64,000 nucleotides of DNA from Chloroflexota bacterium (GCA_021323855.1 JAJPKE010000032.1:1-64000), one strand, 5' to 3'. Counted from the stretch's first letter, positions 16,348 to 25,248 are shown. The notes: generated by a model not told the origin, from the sequence alone. Program-made: numbers and translations.

Positions 16348-17799
16348 ATGAAAGCACCAGGCGACATTCTCCTGATCTCCTGCTATGAACTGGGCCATCA
16401 GCCGCTGAATCTGGCTTCGCCACTGGCCGTGCTGCGTCAGGCTGGCTATGCGCCGGTTGCCGTGGATACCTCGGTGGATACGCTGGATGACGCCGCCATT
16501 CGCGCCGCGCGGCTGGTCGCTATCTCCGTCCCCATGCACACGGCGCTGCGGCTCGGCGTCGCCATCGCAGAGCGCGTGCGGCTGCTGAATCCGGCGGCGC
16601 ATATCTGTTTCTATGGCCTCTATGCCTCGCTGAACGGCGATTACCTCTTGCGTGAGTATGCGGACTCGGTGATCGGCGGCGAATTCGAGGAGGCGCTGCT
16701 TGCGCTCGCGCAGGCGCTCGCATCTGGTGAGCCGCTGGCCATCCCTGGCGTGCGCACGCGCGACGTAGCGGCAGCGCCCATTCTGAAGCGGCTGCCGTTC
16801 GTCCAGCCGGCCCGCGAGACGCTCCCTGCAGGCACCCGCTACGCTTATCTGGTGCGCGACGGGCGGGCGGTGCGCGCGGGCTATGTGGAGGCCAGCCGGG
16901 GCTGCCTGCACACCTGCCGCCACTGCCCGATCACGCCGGTCTATGGCGGGCGCTTCTTCGTGGTGCCGCGCGAGATCGTGCTGGAAGATATTCGCGCGCA
17001 GGTGCGGCGCGGCGCGCGGCACATCACATTTGGCGACCCCGATTTCCTCAACGGTCCCGGTCACTCGCTGGCCATCATGCGCGCGCTGCATCAGGAGTTT
17101 CCTGATGTCACCTTCGACGCGACGATCAAGATCGAGCATATCCTCGAACGGCGCGACCTCTTCCCGGAACTGGCGGCGCTCGGCTGTGCGTTTGTCGTCT
17201 CGGCGGTGGAATCGTTGAGCGAGGAAGTGCTGCGCCATCTGAAGAAGGGCCACACCCGCGCGGACTTCGCGGAGGCGCTGGCGATTCTGGACGCCGCTGG
17301 TATCCCGATGCGCCCGACCTTCGTTGCCTTCACACCCTGGACCACGCCACGCGATTATCTGGAGGTGCTGGCGTTCATCGCAGAGCATGACTTAGTTGGG
17401 CATGTAGACCCCATCCAATATGCCATTCGCCTGCTGGTGCCGCCCGGCTCGGCGCTGCTCGAAGAAGCTGACGCCGCCGACTGGTTGGGTCCGCTGGATG
17501 AGGCGGCCTTCACCTATCGCTGGGACCATCCGAATCCCCAGATGGATGCGCTCCAGCGCGAAGTGACGGCATTGGCGGAACGGGCGGCGCGCGAGCAATG
17601 GGACCACGAGACGGCCTTCGAGGAGGTTTGTGCGCTGGCGGAGGCGTATCTCGGCGAGCCAGTGCCCGTGCCACAGGGCGTCTATGCGCGCGGCGGCGTG
17701 CGGACGGCGCGGCGACCTGTGCCGCACCTCAGCGAGCCGTGGTTCTGCTGAGCAGAGCCAACATCGGGCCAGTTGGGTCCCCTCATCCCCCGCCTCTAA
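16348..17799 (+). CDS. B12-binding-like radical SAM protein with CUAEP tail (probable selenoprotein)
   Basis: Residues 1-150 resemble a cobalamin-binding Rossmann domain (LLISCYELGHQPLNLASP, VIGGEFEEAL). The radical SAM core starts with Cys186-x3-Cys190-x2-Cys193 (RGCLHTCRHCPI), which binds a [4Fe-4S] cluster and SAM. A conventional reading stops at UGA 17749-17751 after EPWFC. The frame stays open for 15 more codons to TAA 17799, and the codons right after UGA give Ala-Glu-Pro. Together these spell C-U-A-E-P, the C-terminal motif of the CUAEP/CCAEP-tail radical SAM (seleno)protein family as I recall it from NCBI. With UGA read as selenocysteine the protein has 483 residues. The reaction is unknown. 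A YggX-type iron protein lies 14 bp upstream. If the organism lacks Sec insertion, the product is 467 residues. Confidence 0.85.
17749..17782 (+). promoter_or_regulatory. Putative Sec codon (UGA) and bacterial SECIS hairpin
   Basis: Downstream of UGA 17749-17751, GGG (17766-17768) and CC (17769-17770) pair with GG (17776-17777) and CCC (17779-17781). U17778 is bulged and the loop is AGUUG (17771-17775). The loop starts 19 bases after the UGA and has G in its second position, within the usual rules for bacterial SECIS elements. A competing 5-bp stem CCAAC/GTTGG (17758-17776) also exists. Folding was done by eye. Confidence 0.55.
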
Positions 17800-17933
17800 C
17801 TGACGCGAGCAGTAACGTACTGCAACAAAGCTGGGGCTTACCTTCACAACCCCTCATGACCACTTCAGAAACGATCAGAGAGAATAGGCCGTTGTATAGA
17901 GCGATGGCCTAACGCAATAGTGAGGTAGTGAAG

Positions 17934-19190
17934 ATGGCGCTTCCCCAACAAGAAGATGCAGACAAATCAGGGATACTAGAGGATTTCCTTAGTGACCCTG
18001 GATATCTGTATTTCTTGATTCAGGGCGACTCTGAACAAGTCCTACAGCGATTGCCAGATCATGCGGTTGATATGTGCATCACTAGCCCGCCTTATTGGGG
18101 CCAACGAAAATATGAGGGGGAAAGTGCATTAGGAAACGAGCCTCGCTGGCAAGAGTATGTTACACATCTCATGAGTATTTTTCGACATTTGAAGCGAGTG
18201 CTCAAGCCGGACGGTTCATTCTGGCTCAATATTGGTGACACCTATGTAAAAAAGAATCTTATGGGAATTCCCTGGCGTGTTGCCTTAGCGCTACAAGATG
18301 ACGGCTGGATCTTACGCAATGCGGTGGTCTGGGACAAGATGAAGGGCAGCCCAGACAATGCCAAAGACAAGTTGCGCAATGTTCACGAAGAACTTTTCCA
18401 CTTCGTTCTTCAACCCACGTATTATTATGACGTTGATGCTATTCGCAACGAACCAGGAAAGCCCTATTACAGGGATGGCAGAATTGTTACGCCTACCGGC
18501 GTCAGCGGCGCAAAATATGAGCAGCAAATCCGCAAAAGCAAGGTTCTTAGCGAAACCGAGAAGGAGGCGGCGCTTGCCGCACTGGCTGATACGCTCCGCA
18601 AGGTAGAAGCTGGTGAGTTACCCGATTTTCGTATGGTCATCCGAGGTACACAGCGATCAACCCACTCCGATTCCACCGAGTACAGTGGCAGGGCCAGCGA
18701 GCTAAAAGCGAAGGGTTTCGCCATTCTTCCCTATCACAAGAATGGGACGAAGCCAGGCGATATATGGCATATTATACCAGAGGACCAGTGGCGCAAAGAT
18801 GGCCATTACGCTGTGTTTCCATTAGATCTGTGCGAGTTGCCGATTAAGGCCACATGCCCAGTTGGGGGCATTGTTCTAGACCCTTTCGCTGGCACTGGCA
18901 CCGCTTTAGTTGAGGCAGTTATGCTCGGTCGCCGGGGGATTGGCATTGATTCCAGCCGGTCGTATCTGTCTGAAGCAGAGAAACGCCTCGCTCGTGTTTG
19001 CGCTGAGCAGCGCCAAAGAGTTCTGGCACAAGGGGGCCTCTTTGATGATGGCACAATTTCCGCAGAGACAGAAAAGCACAAAATGCCCAGTCGAGTTCTA
19101 CGGAAAGCTCGTCAGCCCAGAAAACCTCGCCGCGTTTCCTCCAATCTTGGCGGCGCAACATTGCCCATTCCTTTCGAGGACCTGCGTTAA
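17934..19190 (+). CDS. Type II DNA methyltransferase (TSPPYW type)
   Basis: A 418-residue DNA amino-methyltransferase. The catalytic motif IV is TSPPYWGQRKY near residue 50 and the SAM-binding motif I (DPFAGTGTALVEA) lies near residue 315. This is the beta-type order with the target-recognition region between them. TSPPYW is typical of N4-cytosine enzymes, though N6-adenine cannot be excluded. It would protect host DNA from the adjacent endonuclease. ATG 17934 follows GAGGTA by 6 bases. Its last ~145 bases overlap the endonuclease gene in another frame. Base composition looks less GC-rich than the flanks, suggesting acquisition by transfer. Confidence 0.9.
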   Translation: MALPQQEDADKSGILEDFLSDPGYLYFLIQGDSEQVLQRLPDHAVDMCITSPPYWGQRKYEGESALGNEPRWQEYVTHLMSIFRHLKRVLKPDGSFWLNIGDTYVKKNLMGIPWRVALALQDDGWILRNAVVWDKMKGSPDNAKDKLRNVHEELFHFVLQPTYYYDVDAIRNEPGKPYYRDGRIVTPTGVSGAKYEQQIRKSKVLSETEKEAALAALADTLRKVEAGELPDFRMVIRGTQRSTHSDSTEYSGRASELKAKGFAILPYHKNGTKPGDIWHIIPEDQWRKDGHYAVFPLDLCELPIKATCPVGGIVLDPFAGTGTALVEAVMLGRRGIGIDSSRSYLSEAEKRLARVCAEQRQRVLAQGGLFDDGTISAETEKHKMPSRVLRKARQPRKPRRVSSNLGGATLPIPFEDLR

Positions 19191-19980
19191 GCAGCGAAAA
19201 AGCGATGCCGCACAAACTATTGGCGCATGCACAGTCGGTTTTCAAAGCAATTCTCTCATCATCTGTCCGCATCGCTTCATTGCTGGCGATCAGATTTTCC
19301 ATGATTGCGTGGATTTGCTCACATCGGCAGGAGCTACGCCCACCTATCGCATCATACCCGAAGTGCAGATACCCGGCGGAAATGTTGACTATTTTCTCGT
19401 TGCTTCAAATGGGGATATTATTACAGATTATGTTGGTATCGAGATTCAGTCTCTTGATACAACCGGCTCAGGCGGTATCTGGGATGCCCGGCAGGATATA
19501 AATGCTGGTACACTGCACTCTTCCTATTCATACGGAATAAACTGGCGCATGTCTGCCAAAACGATCCTTATGCAAATGCATCACAAATCTGAGTCGTTCG
19601 AAGGGTTGGGCAAAAAGCTTGTCCTTGTTGTACAGGCGGAGTTTTTTGCTTACATGGTGCGTGAGTTCAGTACCACTCATTTACGCGAAGCCTCGCCAGA
19701 AGACTCGGTTCACTTCCATATCTACGACATCTCGATCAGGGGAGATCACCTGGAGCTTGCGATCAAGGAGCGGAAGAGTACGAGTGCTGCGGGTATCAAC
19801 CAAATGCTGATGCTGGGGCGAGATGCGGGTATTGCTGATAACGATGTGAAGCATCTCATTCAAAACAAATGGTCAACCGGGCGCGATCTAGGAACCAGGA
19901 CGCCCATTCAGGTCGAGCTTATTCATGAGGAGCGTGATACATCGAAAAGTCTCAGGATAGATGGAGACGAGGACTTCTAA
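19045..19980 (+). CDS. NotI-family type II restriction endonuclease
   Basis: A protein of about 311 residues from the tandem ATGs at 19045/19048. It aligns by eye with R.NotI: FYGKLVSPE matches FFGHRVYPE, and four cysteines (Cys40, Cys47, Cys62, Cys74 in HCPFL, RTCVK, GACTV and IICPH) match the iron-binding Cys4 site of NotI. The PD-(D/E)xK site appears as Asp115 and Glu133-Ile-Gln135 (GIEIQSLD against LEIQTMD in NotI). It should cut DNA at a site protected by the upstream methylase; the sequence recognised cannot be read off. It starts inside the methylase gene, so the genes overlap by about 146 bp in different frames. A longer open frame from 18910 is not supported by homology. Confidence 0.82.
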   Translation: MMAQFPQRQKSTKCPVEFYGKLVSPENLAAFPPILAAQHCPFLSRTCVKQRKSDAAQTIGACTVGFQSNSLIICPHRFIAGDQIFHDCVDLLTSAGATPTYRIIPEVQIPGGNVDYFLVASNGDIITDYVGIEIQSLDTTGSGGIWDARQDINAGTLHSSYSYGINWRMSAKTILMQMHHKSESFEGLGKKLVLVVQAEFFAYMVREFSTTHLREASPEDSVHFHIYDISIRGDHLELAIKERKSTSAAGINQMLMLGRDAGIADNDVKHLIQNKWSTGRDLGTRTPIQVELIHEERDTSKSLRIDGDEDF

Positions 19981-20150
19981 GAGGGAGTTGACAGCCAACA
20001 GGATGGGCATCGGTGGAGAAAGACAGGCAGCGATGAACAGGGACCTCTGAACAATTCGACGGCGGTGGACGTTAACGAACACCAGCGAACGCCTATCCAG
20101 AGGACTCTTAATCAGCGTACTTGCATTATCCTTCCCGATGTGTTTAGCGA

Positions 20151-20190
20151 GGACTGGCCTAGCAGTTTTCCTTTCCTGCTAGGCCAGTCC
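20151..20190. terminator. Perfect 15-bp hairpin between convergent units
   Basis: GGACTGGCCTAGCAG (20151-20165) pairs perfectly with its complement at 20176-20190 around a T/C-rich 10-base loop. It lies between the endonuclease gene and the convergent propeller gene. There is no T-tract after it, so the terminator role is inferred from position. It could also mark the end of the transferred R-M block. Confidence 0.6.
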
Positions 20191-20229
20191 CGCAGCGTTT
20201 GAGATCTCTACGTTTGCAATGGGCAGCAC

Positions 20230-21471
20230 TCAGCCTACATGACAGGCGAAGCTGGCACCCAGGCCGCCAGGATAGTGTTCAATAAGCGTTTCCTGAGTAC
20301 CCGGCTGATAAACGATCCCCCAACCCACTGCCCAGGCATTGTTGGTCGAAATGGCCGCTACTCCGAACAACGTATCATCGTCTGGAGGCGCAGGAACATT
20401 GCTTGGCACTTGGCTCCACGTGGTCCCATCCCAGTGTTCAACTAATCCCATGGTAAGAGCATTGGTCGTCTGATATTGTCCCACCGCAAACACATCGGTA
20501 GGTGAGAGGACGCTGACACTGTAGAACACACCATTGAACAGGTTGGCCAGCGGAGCCGTCGGCACTACTGTCCAGGCCGTCCCATTCCAGTGTTCGGCAA
20601 AAGCTGTATTCTGCTGAGTCGAGAGACTGTAACTCGATCCCAACGCCCAGAGATCGCTGGGAGAGCTGCCATCAATCGCCCAGAGTTGTGTTGCGTTGAT
20701 GGGAGGAATCGGCATGCTGGTCCAACTGCTGCCATTCCAGTGCAACACCAATTGAATTGATCCGCTCCCTGATGCCGCGTCACTGCCAACGGCCCAGACA
20801 TCATTGGAGGCAAACGCCTTGACACCGAACAGATTGGTAGCGACCCGTGAGGGGTTGGACACCGTTGCCCACACGGTGCCATTCCAATGGGCCGTCCAGG
20901 CATGTCCGTTATATCCATCACCCACCGCCCAAACATCATTGGCCGCGATAGCCGCCAGTCCCCAGACCGCTGGCTGGGTATTCACAGGAAGTGTGGGTCC
21001 TGGCACCAAGCTCCACGTGGATCCATTCCAATGTTCAAAGAGCGGTAAAGATCGGCCCGAAGGAATGTCATAATAGCTTCCTGCTGCCCAGATATCAGTC
21101 GCAGAGACAGCACTGATCGCAGCCAAGCTATTATAGCTGACACCGTTATTGGGACTGGAGATGACCGCCCAGCTGCTGCCATTCCACTGCTCGATGAGAG
21201 TTTGGTAGGGAGTGTTTACTGTACTAGAGTAGCTACCGACGGCCCACACATCCGTCGCTGAAATGGCAGTGATTGCTCTCAGCGATGGCGAAATGCCAGG
21301 GTTGGGATTGGGATACTGGCTGAAGGTCTGTGACGGACACAGTGAAGCCTGTGCCTGGGTGGGTTTATGCGTCGTGATGAATAGCCCACTCACCATAAGA
21401 AGTGCTACACACGGCAGAAAGAGCAACATCCGATGCCACAGAAGACGACCAAAGGTAGGTCGAGGTAACAT
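20230..21471 (-). CDS. Secreted seven-bladed beta-propeller protein
   Basis: A protein of 413 residues. A basic N-terminus and one hydrophobic helix (about residues 15-35) form a signal peptide or anchor. Seven repeats of ~50 residues follow, each with a core like ATDVWAVGSY and ending EHWNGSSW, which should fold as a seven-bladed propeller. The repeat is abundant in Ktedonobacteria and some actinobacteria. No catalytic motif is seen, so a binding role at the cell surface is likely. GATGGAGAG precedes the ATG at 21471; the longer frame to 21561 lacks a signal-like start. The 393-bp spacer upstream (21472-21864) holds only the antitoxin remnant. Confidence 0.82.
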   Translation of the reverse strand: MLPRPTFGRLLWHRMLLFLPCVALLMVSGLFITTHKPTQAQASLCPSQTFSQYPNPNPGISPSLRAITAISATDVWAVGSYSSTVNTPYQTLIEQWNGSSWAVISSPNNGVSYNSLAAISAVSATDIWAAGSYYDIPSGRSLPLFEHWNGSTWSLVPGPTLPVNTQPAVWGLAAIAANDVWAVGDGYNGHAWTAHWNGTVWATVSNPSRVATNLFGVKAFASNDVWAVGSDAASGSGSIQLVLHWNGSSWTSMPIPPINATQLWAIDGSSPSDLWALGSSYSLSTQQNTAFAEHWNGTAWTVVPTAPLANLFNGVFYSVSVLSPTDVFAVGQYQTTNALTMGLVEHWDGTTWSQVPSNVPAPPDDDTLFGVAAISTNNAWAVGWGIVYQPGTQETLIEHYPGGLGASFACHVG

Positions 21472-21806
21472 AGCCACTCTCCATCTCGCAATGCCCGTAC
21501 ACTCCTGAGGAGTTGGAGCATAGCAGGCCGTACACCAATAACCAAACGCGGCATGCTGCAAGTCGCTACTGAGCCACTACAGAGAGACAGTAGGCCCTTC
21601 ACAGCAACGACCTGCACGTCAGTACGGTTGGTACAACATTACTGTACCTTACCTGTCAATGGCCTTCATTTAACCGTGAGAGTCATCAAGCCAATGGCAC
21701 CAGCTTTTATCGCTCAGTAACGAGACAGCAACAGATGAGCATGAATGCCATGTGGTAGACTGCCATCAGCATATCCTGTTTCTAGCGCCTCGCAGGAGGG
21801 CAGTCT

Positions 21807-21868
21807 ATGAGCCATGTGCTTGAACTGACCGACGACAGGAGCTAGCGGAACTGAGGGATGTACGATGA
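21807..21868 (+). pseudogene. Frameshifted remnant of a small antitoxin-like gene
   Basis: After GGAGGG, ATG 21807 opens MSHVLELTDD and stops at TAG 21845. A shift of one base near 21833 continues as RQELAELRDVR to TGA 21868. Joined, the two parts resemble the start of small antitoxin-type proteins. It ends inside the start of the DUF433 gene. This is a weak call based on a very short stretch. Confidence 0.35.
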
Positions 21869-22218
21869 TACAGACAATTGAGCATGTGCAGGAGCGCGAA
21901 GGCGAGTATTACGTCACCAACACGCGCGTGCCTGTCGGAGTTGTCATCGCCTCATGGAAACGCGGCACACCACCCGAACACATCACTGAGCAGTTTCCCC
22001 CGCTCTCGCTGGCCGATGTCTACGGTGTCGTCACTTATTATCTGGACCATCAGCAAGAGCTAGAGGCCCACTTTACCCGGCTGGAAGAGGAATACGAACG
22101 CGCCCGCCTTGCCGAACGTGCCGAACGTCCGGAGTTCTATGCCGATCTCCATCAGCGCATCGAGACATGGCGTGCCACACATCCAACAGAGACTTCAGAT
22201 GGAGATAACGCTGAATGA
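21865..22218 (+). CDS. DUF433-family antitoxin-like protein
   Basis: A 117-residue protein whose first 70 residues match DUF433: VTNTRVPVGVVIASWKRG, then EQFPPLSLADVYGVVTYYL, a compact winged-helix-like domain. DUF433 genes are commonly paired with a DUF5615 PIN-like toxin. Here the next frame overlaps by ATGA and begins just like such a toxin but is cut short. The C-terminal ~45 residues are charged and helical and may have bound the toxin. Confidence 0.85.
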   Translation: MIQTIEHVQEREGEYYVTNTRVPVGVVIASWKRGTPPEHITEQFPPLSLADVYGVVTYYLDHQQELEAHFTRLEEEYERARLAERAERPEFYADLHQRIETWRATHPTETSDGDNAE

Positions 22219-22349
22219 AGCCAATCATGGACGAGGAGCGCCCACGCTTCCTGGCCGATGAAGGCTTCAACATGGACGTGACAACGGGATTACGTCGAGC
22301 GTATCCAGAGAATGAACTAGGCTGCCATAACAATGAGATAGAGTCGTGA
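22215..22349 (+). pseudogene. Truncated DUF5615 PIN-like toxin
   Basis: The frame overlaps the DUF433 stop by ATGA and encodes 44 residues. RFLADEGFNMDVTTGLRRAY matches the first strand and helix of DUF5615 PIN-like proteins (usually RFLADENFN-type, ~110 residues), including the first acidic active-site residue. The conserved second and third blocks are missing and TGA 22347-22349 ends it. The toxin is very likely inactive, leaving an orphan antitoxin. Confidence 0.65.
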
Positions 22350-22361
22350 AGGGGTAGGGAA

Positions 22362-23006
22362 ATGCCGGAGCAACACCTCGATCCGTTTTCACCTGGCGGA
22401 CAGTTTGCCGCAAATCCGCAGTTGTACGACTATATACACAGCATCACATTCGGCGCAGATGGCGGTATCGAGATGGTGGATGGCGCGGGGCAGGTGCTGA
22501 ACACGCTGGTGCGCGGCCAATTTTCCGCCGAACAAGTAGAACCAGATAGCTTCCTGTTACATCTGACTGACCTCGTGGAGATAGACCCCTATTACAAACT
22601 ACGATGGTTGCGCCAGACGCAAGAAGATACCGACGCCAGAATGAAAATTTCGTTCGAGGAGATTCCTCATGAAGATCGTGATGTCATTCGCCAGGTACCA
22701 CCATCGAGCATTATGGTGGAGCGCGAAGAAGGACTCTTCGTGTTGCAGTGCCAGGTCGTCTGGCGAATAGACGATGAGCAGGAGTGGCCGTATCTGCTCG
22801 CACGGATACGCTATAGATTTGCCACTGACCCACTCCTGCTGTACGAGGAGAACCGGCAAAGGAATCTGTATTATCAGTTGGAGCCGCCGGAACCTGATAC
22901 GAGCGTGTATTATCGAATGGCGGATATCCAGCGGCTGACCGCCAGGGAACTGGCAGAGGCGGGTATCGCAGTTGAGAAAGACACCTCATCTAGCGATGAT
23001 ACCTGA
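22362..23006 (+). CDS. Hypothetical acidic protein (214 aa)
   Basis: Not recognised. It is an acidic soluble protein with mixed strands and helices, many aromatic residues (YDYIHSITF, YYKLRWLRQ, RNLYYQLEPPEPD) and a Ser/Asp-rich end. There are no cysteine clusters, signal peptide or membrane segments. The ATG follows GGGGTAGGGAA, and the next gene begins 21 bp after the stop, so the two are probably cotranscribed. Confidence 0.65.
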   Translation: MPEQHLDPFSPGGQFAANPQLYDYIHSITFGADGGIEMVDGAGQVLNTLVRGQFSAEQVEPDSFLLHLTDLVEIDPYYKLRWLRQTQEDTDARMKISFEEIPHEDRDVIRQVPPSSIMVEREEGLFVLQCQVVWRIDDEQEWPYLLARIRYRFATDPLLLYEENRQRNLYYQLEPPEPDTSVYYRMADIQRLTARELAEAGIAVEKDTSSSDDT

Positions 23007-23027
23007 TGAGCGGGAGGGGCAGGTACC

Positions 23028-23318
23028 ATGCCGATTACGCATGATGATCTTCTGGGACTGATGGATATCATCGGGCGGCCAGACGATTATGTTCCCTATG
23101 GCGAGAATCGGGACCGCGAAGGTGACGAAGGGAGCGATCCAGAGGCATATCGCGGTGATTGTTCCTGCGGCTGTAAGTGGTTTGTGCCACTGGGAGGGGC
23201 GGTGGGCAACGATTGGGGCGTTTGCGTCAATCGAGCGAGCTATCGCTGTGGATTGCTGACCTTCGAGCATCAAGGCTGCCGGTACTTCGAGGAAGACCCT
23301 GACCTCCGAGCAGAATGA
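23028..23318 (+). CDS. Small Cys-rich protein (DUF3027-like), interrupted by a stop
   Basis: A 96-residue protein with an acidic start and a compact cysteine-rich core: GDCSCGCKWFVPL, NDWGVCVNRAS, YRCGLLTFEHQGCRYFE. This pattern is like DUF3027-type proteins and probably binds zinc. The frame is closed by TGA 23316-23318 but stays open in the same frame for 37 more codons of charged, helix-forming sequence. The original protein may therefore have been longer. Confidence 0.65.
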   Translation: MPITHDDLLGLMDIIGRPDDYVPYGENRDREGDEGSDPEAYRGDCSCGCKWFVPLGGAVGNDWGVCVNRASYRCGLLTFEHQGCRYFEEDPDLRAE

Positions 23319-23432
23319 GAACGCGAGGCTGCGCGCTCACAAGAGCGGCTCAGAACCGAACGCCCGGAACTGTGGGCACGCTTGCAGGCAGCGCGAGCGC
23401 GGCGAAAGGATAAGGATAAAGAAGGTGTATGA
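23319..23432 (+). other. In-frame continuation after the stop of the Cys-rich gene
   Basis: Same frame as 23028-23318, running to TGA 23430-23432. It encodes a basic helix (LRTERPELWARLQAARARR and flanks) that looks like real coding sequence rather than chance. The simplest explanation is a nonsense mutation that cut off the C-terminus; readthrough is possible but unsupported. Confidence 0.45.
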
Positions 23433-23508
23433 CTCACCGGCTGGCTGTATCGCAGCGTGGAGACGAGCGCGAGGTGGTACTCACACTCACCTCCACAAAG
23501 TACAGATG

Positions 23509-24987
23509 CTAGCTTGCGTGTGGCATATCCGCTGGCACCAACAAGGCAGTGGCAGCCGTCGCGGTCGTAGGAGCGGAACGCTGCGACGTTGCTTGCGCTC
23601 CCGATGCTGATGCTGCGCTAGCCGTGGGCGTTGGCTTCGTTCGCACCGGACACTGGCGCTGCTGCAAGATGAGCGGCTGATTCCACACGCGGCTGAAGTC
23701 GAACCAGTGCAGCGGATCGCCGCCCTGGGTGTCGCGCCGTCCCATGCTGGGCAGTCCCCACAACTCCTCGGCCAGACGCAGCACGCTGGCGAATTCGCTC
23801 TGCACATGCGTCACATGCGGATTGGCACTGTTGTCTTGAGCATGCGCATAGGGTGAGATCACCAGCAGCGGCACGCGGAACCCCAGCCCCAGCGCGTCCT
23901 CCTGTGGCGGCGCGACATGATCGTAGAAGCCACCGTAATCGTCCCAGGTCACCACCAGCGCCGTCGAGGACCAATACTGGCTGTTTTCCAGCGCATTGAC
24001 CAGCTTCACCGTCCAGTTTTCCCCAGCGCAGGTGGACTGTGGCGGATGCTCGCTGGCGCCGCCCGGAGGCGTCACCCAGGAGAAGGTTGGCAGGCCGCCA
24101 TTAGCAAGGTCGCTGAAGAGCGTGGTCCCGGAGTCGAAGACATGGCTCTGGTAGACGCCTGGCGCATAGTCCTGGCTGAAGGCAGCAATGCTATCCCACT
24201 GGTGGCCGTAGCCGTTGGCCACGTCCGTGTAATACTTCCAACTGATGCCGTTGGCGCTCAGCTCATCGGCAAAGGTTGAGTAGTTCCAGCAGGGATACGC
24301 CTTCTGGCCGTTGAGGAGATGCACCGTCGTGCCGGAAGGCGCATCGCAGCCCCAATGATCTTTCGAGGACACCGGCGGATTGTCAATGTCCGACTGGGGC
24401 ATAGTCGGTCCGGTGGCGGCGCCTATCGCTTCCAGGTGATTCGGGAAGCTCTCAGACATCACGCTGGAGAAGTTGTTGTCAGAAAGCTCAAATTGTTGCG
24501 CCAGCGCCCAATAATTGGGGATCAGCGATTGCGAGGCCACTTCATAGCAGACGTAGGGCGCAACGCCACAATTGGTCGTCGAGGTGGATTGCCGCTCGCC
24601 GATGTTGAAGGCGTCCATCTTGCCATTGTCATAGTCAACCCAGGCGCCTCTCCAATCATGCCCTAGCTCCGGCTGGCTATCTTGCATAGGATTGAGTGGA
24701 ATGGTGCTGGTTGTGCCATTAGCATTTTTAATGAGGCCGGTGGTTGCGCCATTGACGCCAGGGAACGCCCCGAAATACGAATCGAAGGTGTGATTCTCTT
24801 TTATCAGGAAGATGACGTGCTGAAGCGGCGTAGTGCCTAGCGGCCCCCGAATGATAGGGTGCCGCCCTTGATTGGCTTGGCTGGCATGAGCAGGCGCGTA
24901 AAACACTACTCCAACGATCAGCAGAATCGCTGCAATGCTGGCGGCGAGTAGAAAGAATCGCGAGCGACGAAGACGCGCGAAGATCAT
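23509..24987 (-). CDS. Exported phosphoesterase (phospholipase C/acid phosphatase family)
   Basis: A protein of 492 residues. An N-terminal hydrophobic helix after LRRSRFF is a signal peptide or anchor. The catalytic domain belongs to the phosphoesterase family PF04185: [17 protein letters not shown] near the start carries the metal-binding Glu-Asn and the Thr position, and [14 protein letters not shown] near the end carries the conserved Asp/His ligands. Such enzymes hydrolyse phospholipids or phosphate monoesters outside the cell, often to obtain phosphate. The last ~50 residues are Ala/Thr/Ser-rich and disordered. The ATG at 24987 has GGGGGAAG upstream; a TTG at 25008 is less likely. Confidence 0.87.
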   Translation of the reverse strand: MIFARLRRSRFFLLAASIAAILLIVGVVFYAPAHASQANQGRHPIIRGPLGTTPLQHVIFLIKENHTFDSYFGAFPGVNGATTGLIKNANGTTSTIPLNPMQDSQPELGHDWRGAWVDYDNGKMDAFNIGERQSTSTTNCGVAPYVCYEVASQSLIPNYWALAQQFELSDNNFSSVMSESFPNHLEAIGAATGPTMPQSDIDNPPVSSKDHWGCDAPSGTTVHLLNGQKAYPCWNYSTFADELSANGISWKYYTDVANGYGHQWDSIAAFSQDYAPGVYQSHVFDSGTTLFSDLANGGLPTFSWVTPPGGASEHPPQSTCAGENWTVKLVNALENSQYWSSTALVVTWDDYGGFYDHVAPPQEDALGLGFRVPLLVISPYAHAQDNSANPHVTHVQSEFASVLRLAEELWGLPSMGRRDTQGGDPLHWFDFSRVWNQPLILQQRQCPVRTKPTPTASAASASGAQATSQRSAPTTATAATALLVPADMPHAS

Positions 24988-25248
24988 AAATAGCTTCCCC
25001 CACGGCAACGCAATCGCAAGAAAGCGTCAAGTTAAGAACACACTACGAGAATACGGACGATAATCTCTTTCTAAAGCTACAAAGACACATGAGCAGCGCC
25101 TGTGTTTCTATTCAATCATACACGAAAGGGTGCAATATCCACATACGTTTACCCAAATTGCTCATGCGGCCTCTGTAAGAGGATGACGGGTACCTGATAT
25201 GATAGTAACAATCGAATCTTGTCGCGATATGGACTTCAGCGTACTTGG

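Noticed and set aside
16156..17388. Minus-strand 410-codon frame antisense to the radical SAM gene
   Set aside because: Shadow of a gene with clear CxxxCxxC and family ending; no motif or ribosome site of its own.
23316..23318. TGA of the DUF3027-like gene as a second selenocysteine codon
   Set aside because: No neighbouring Cys or known Sec motif and no clear hairpin at the right distance; a nonsense mutation is simpler.
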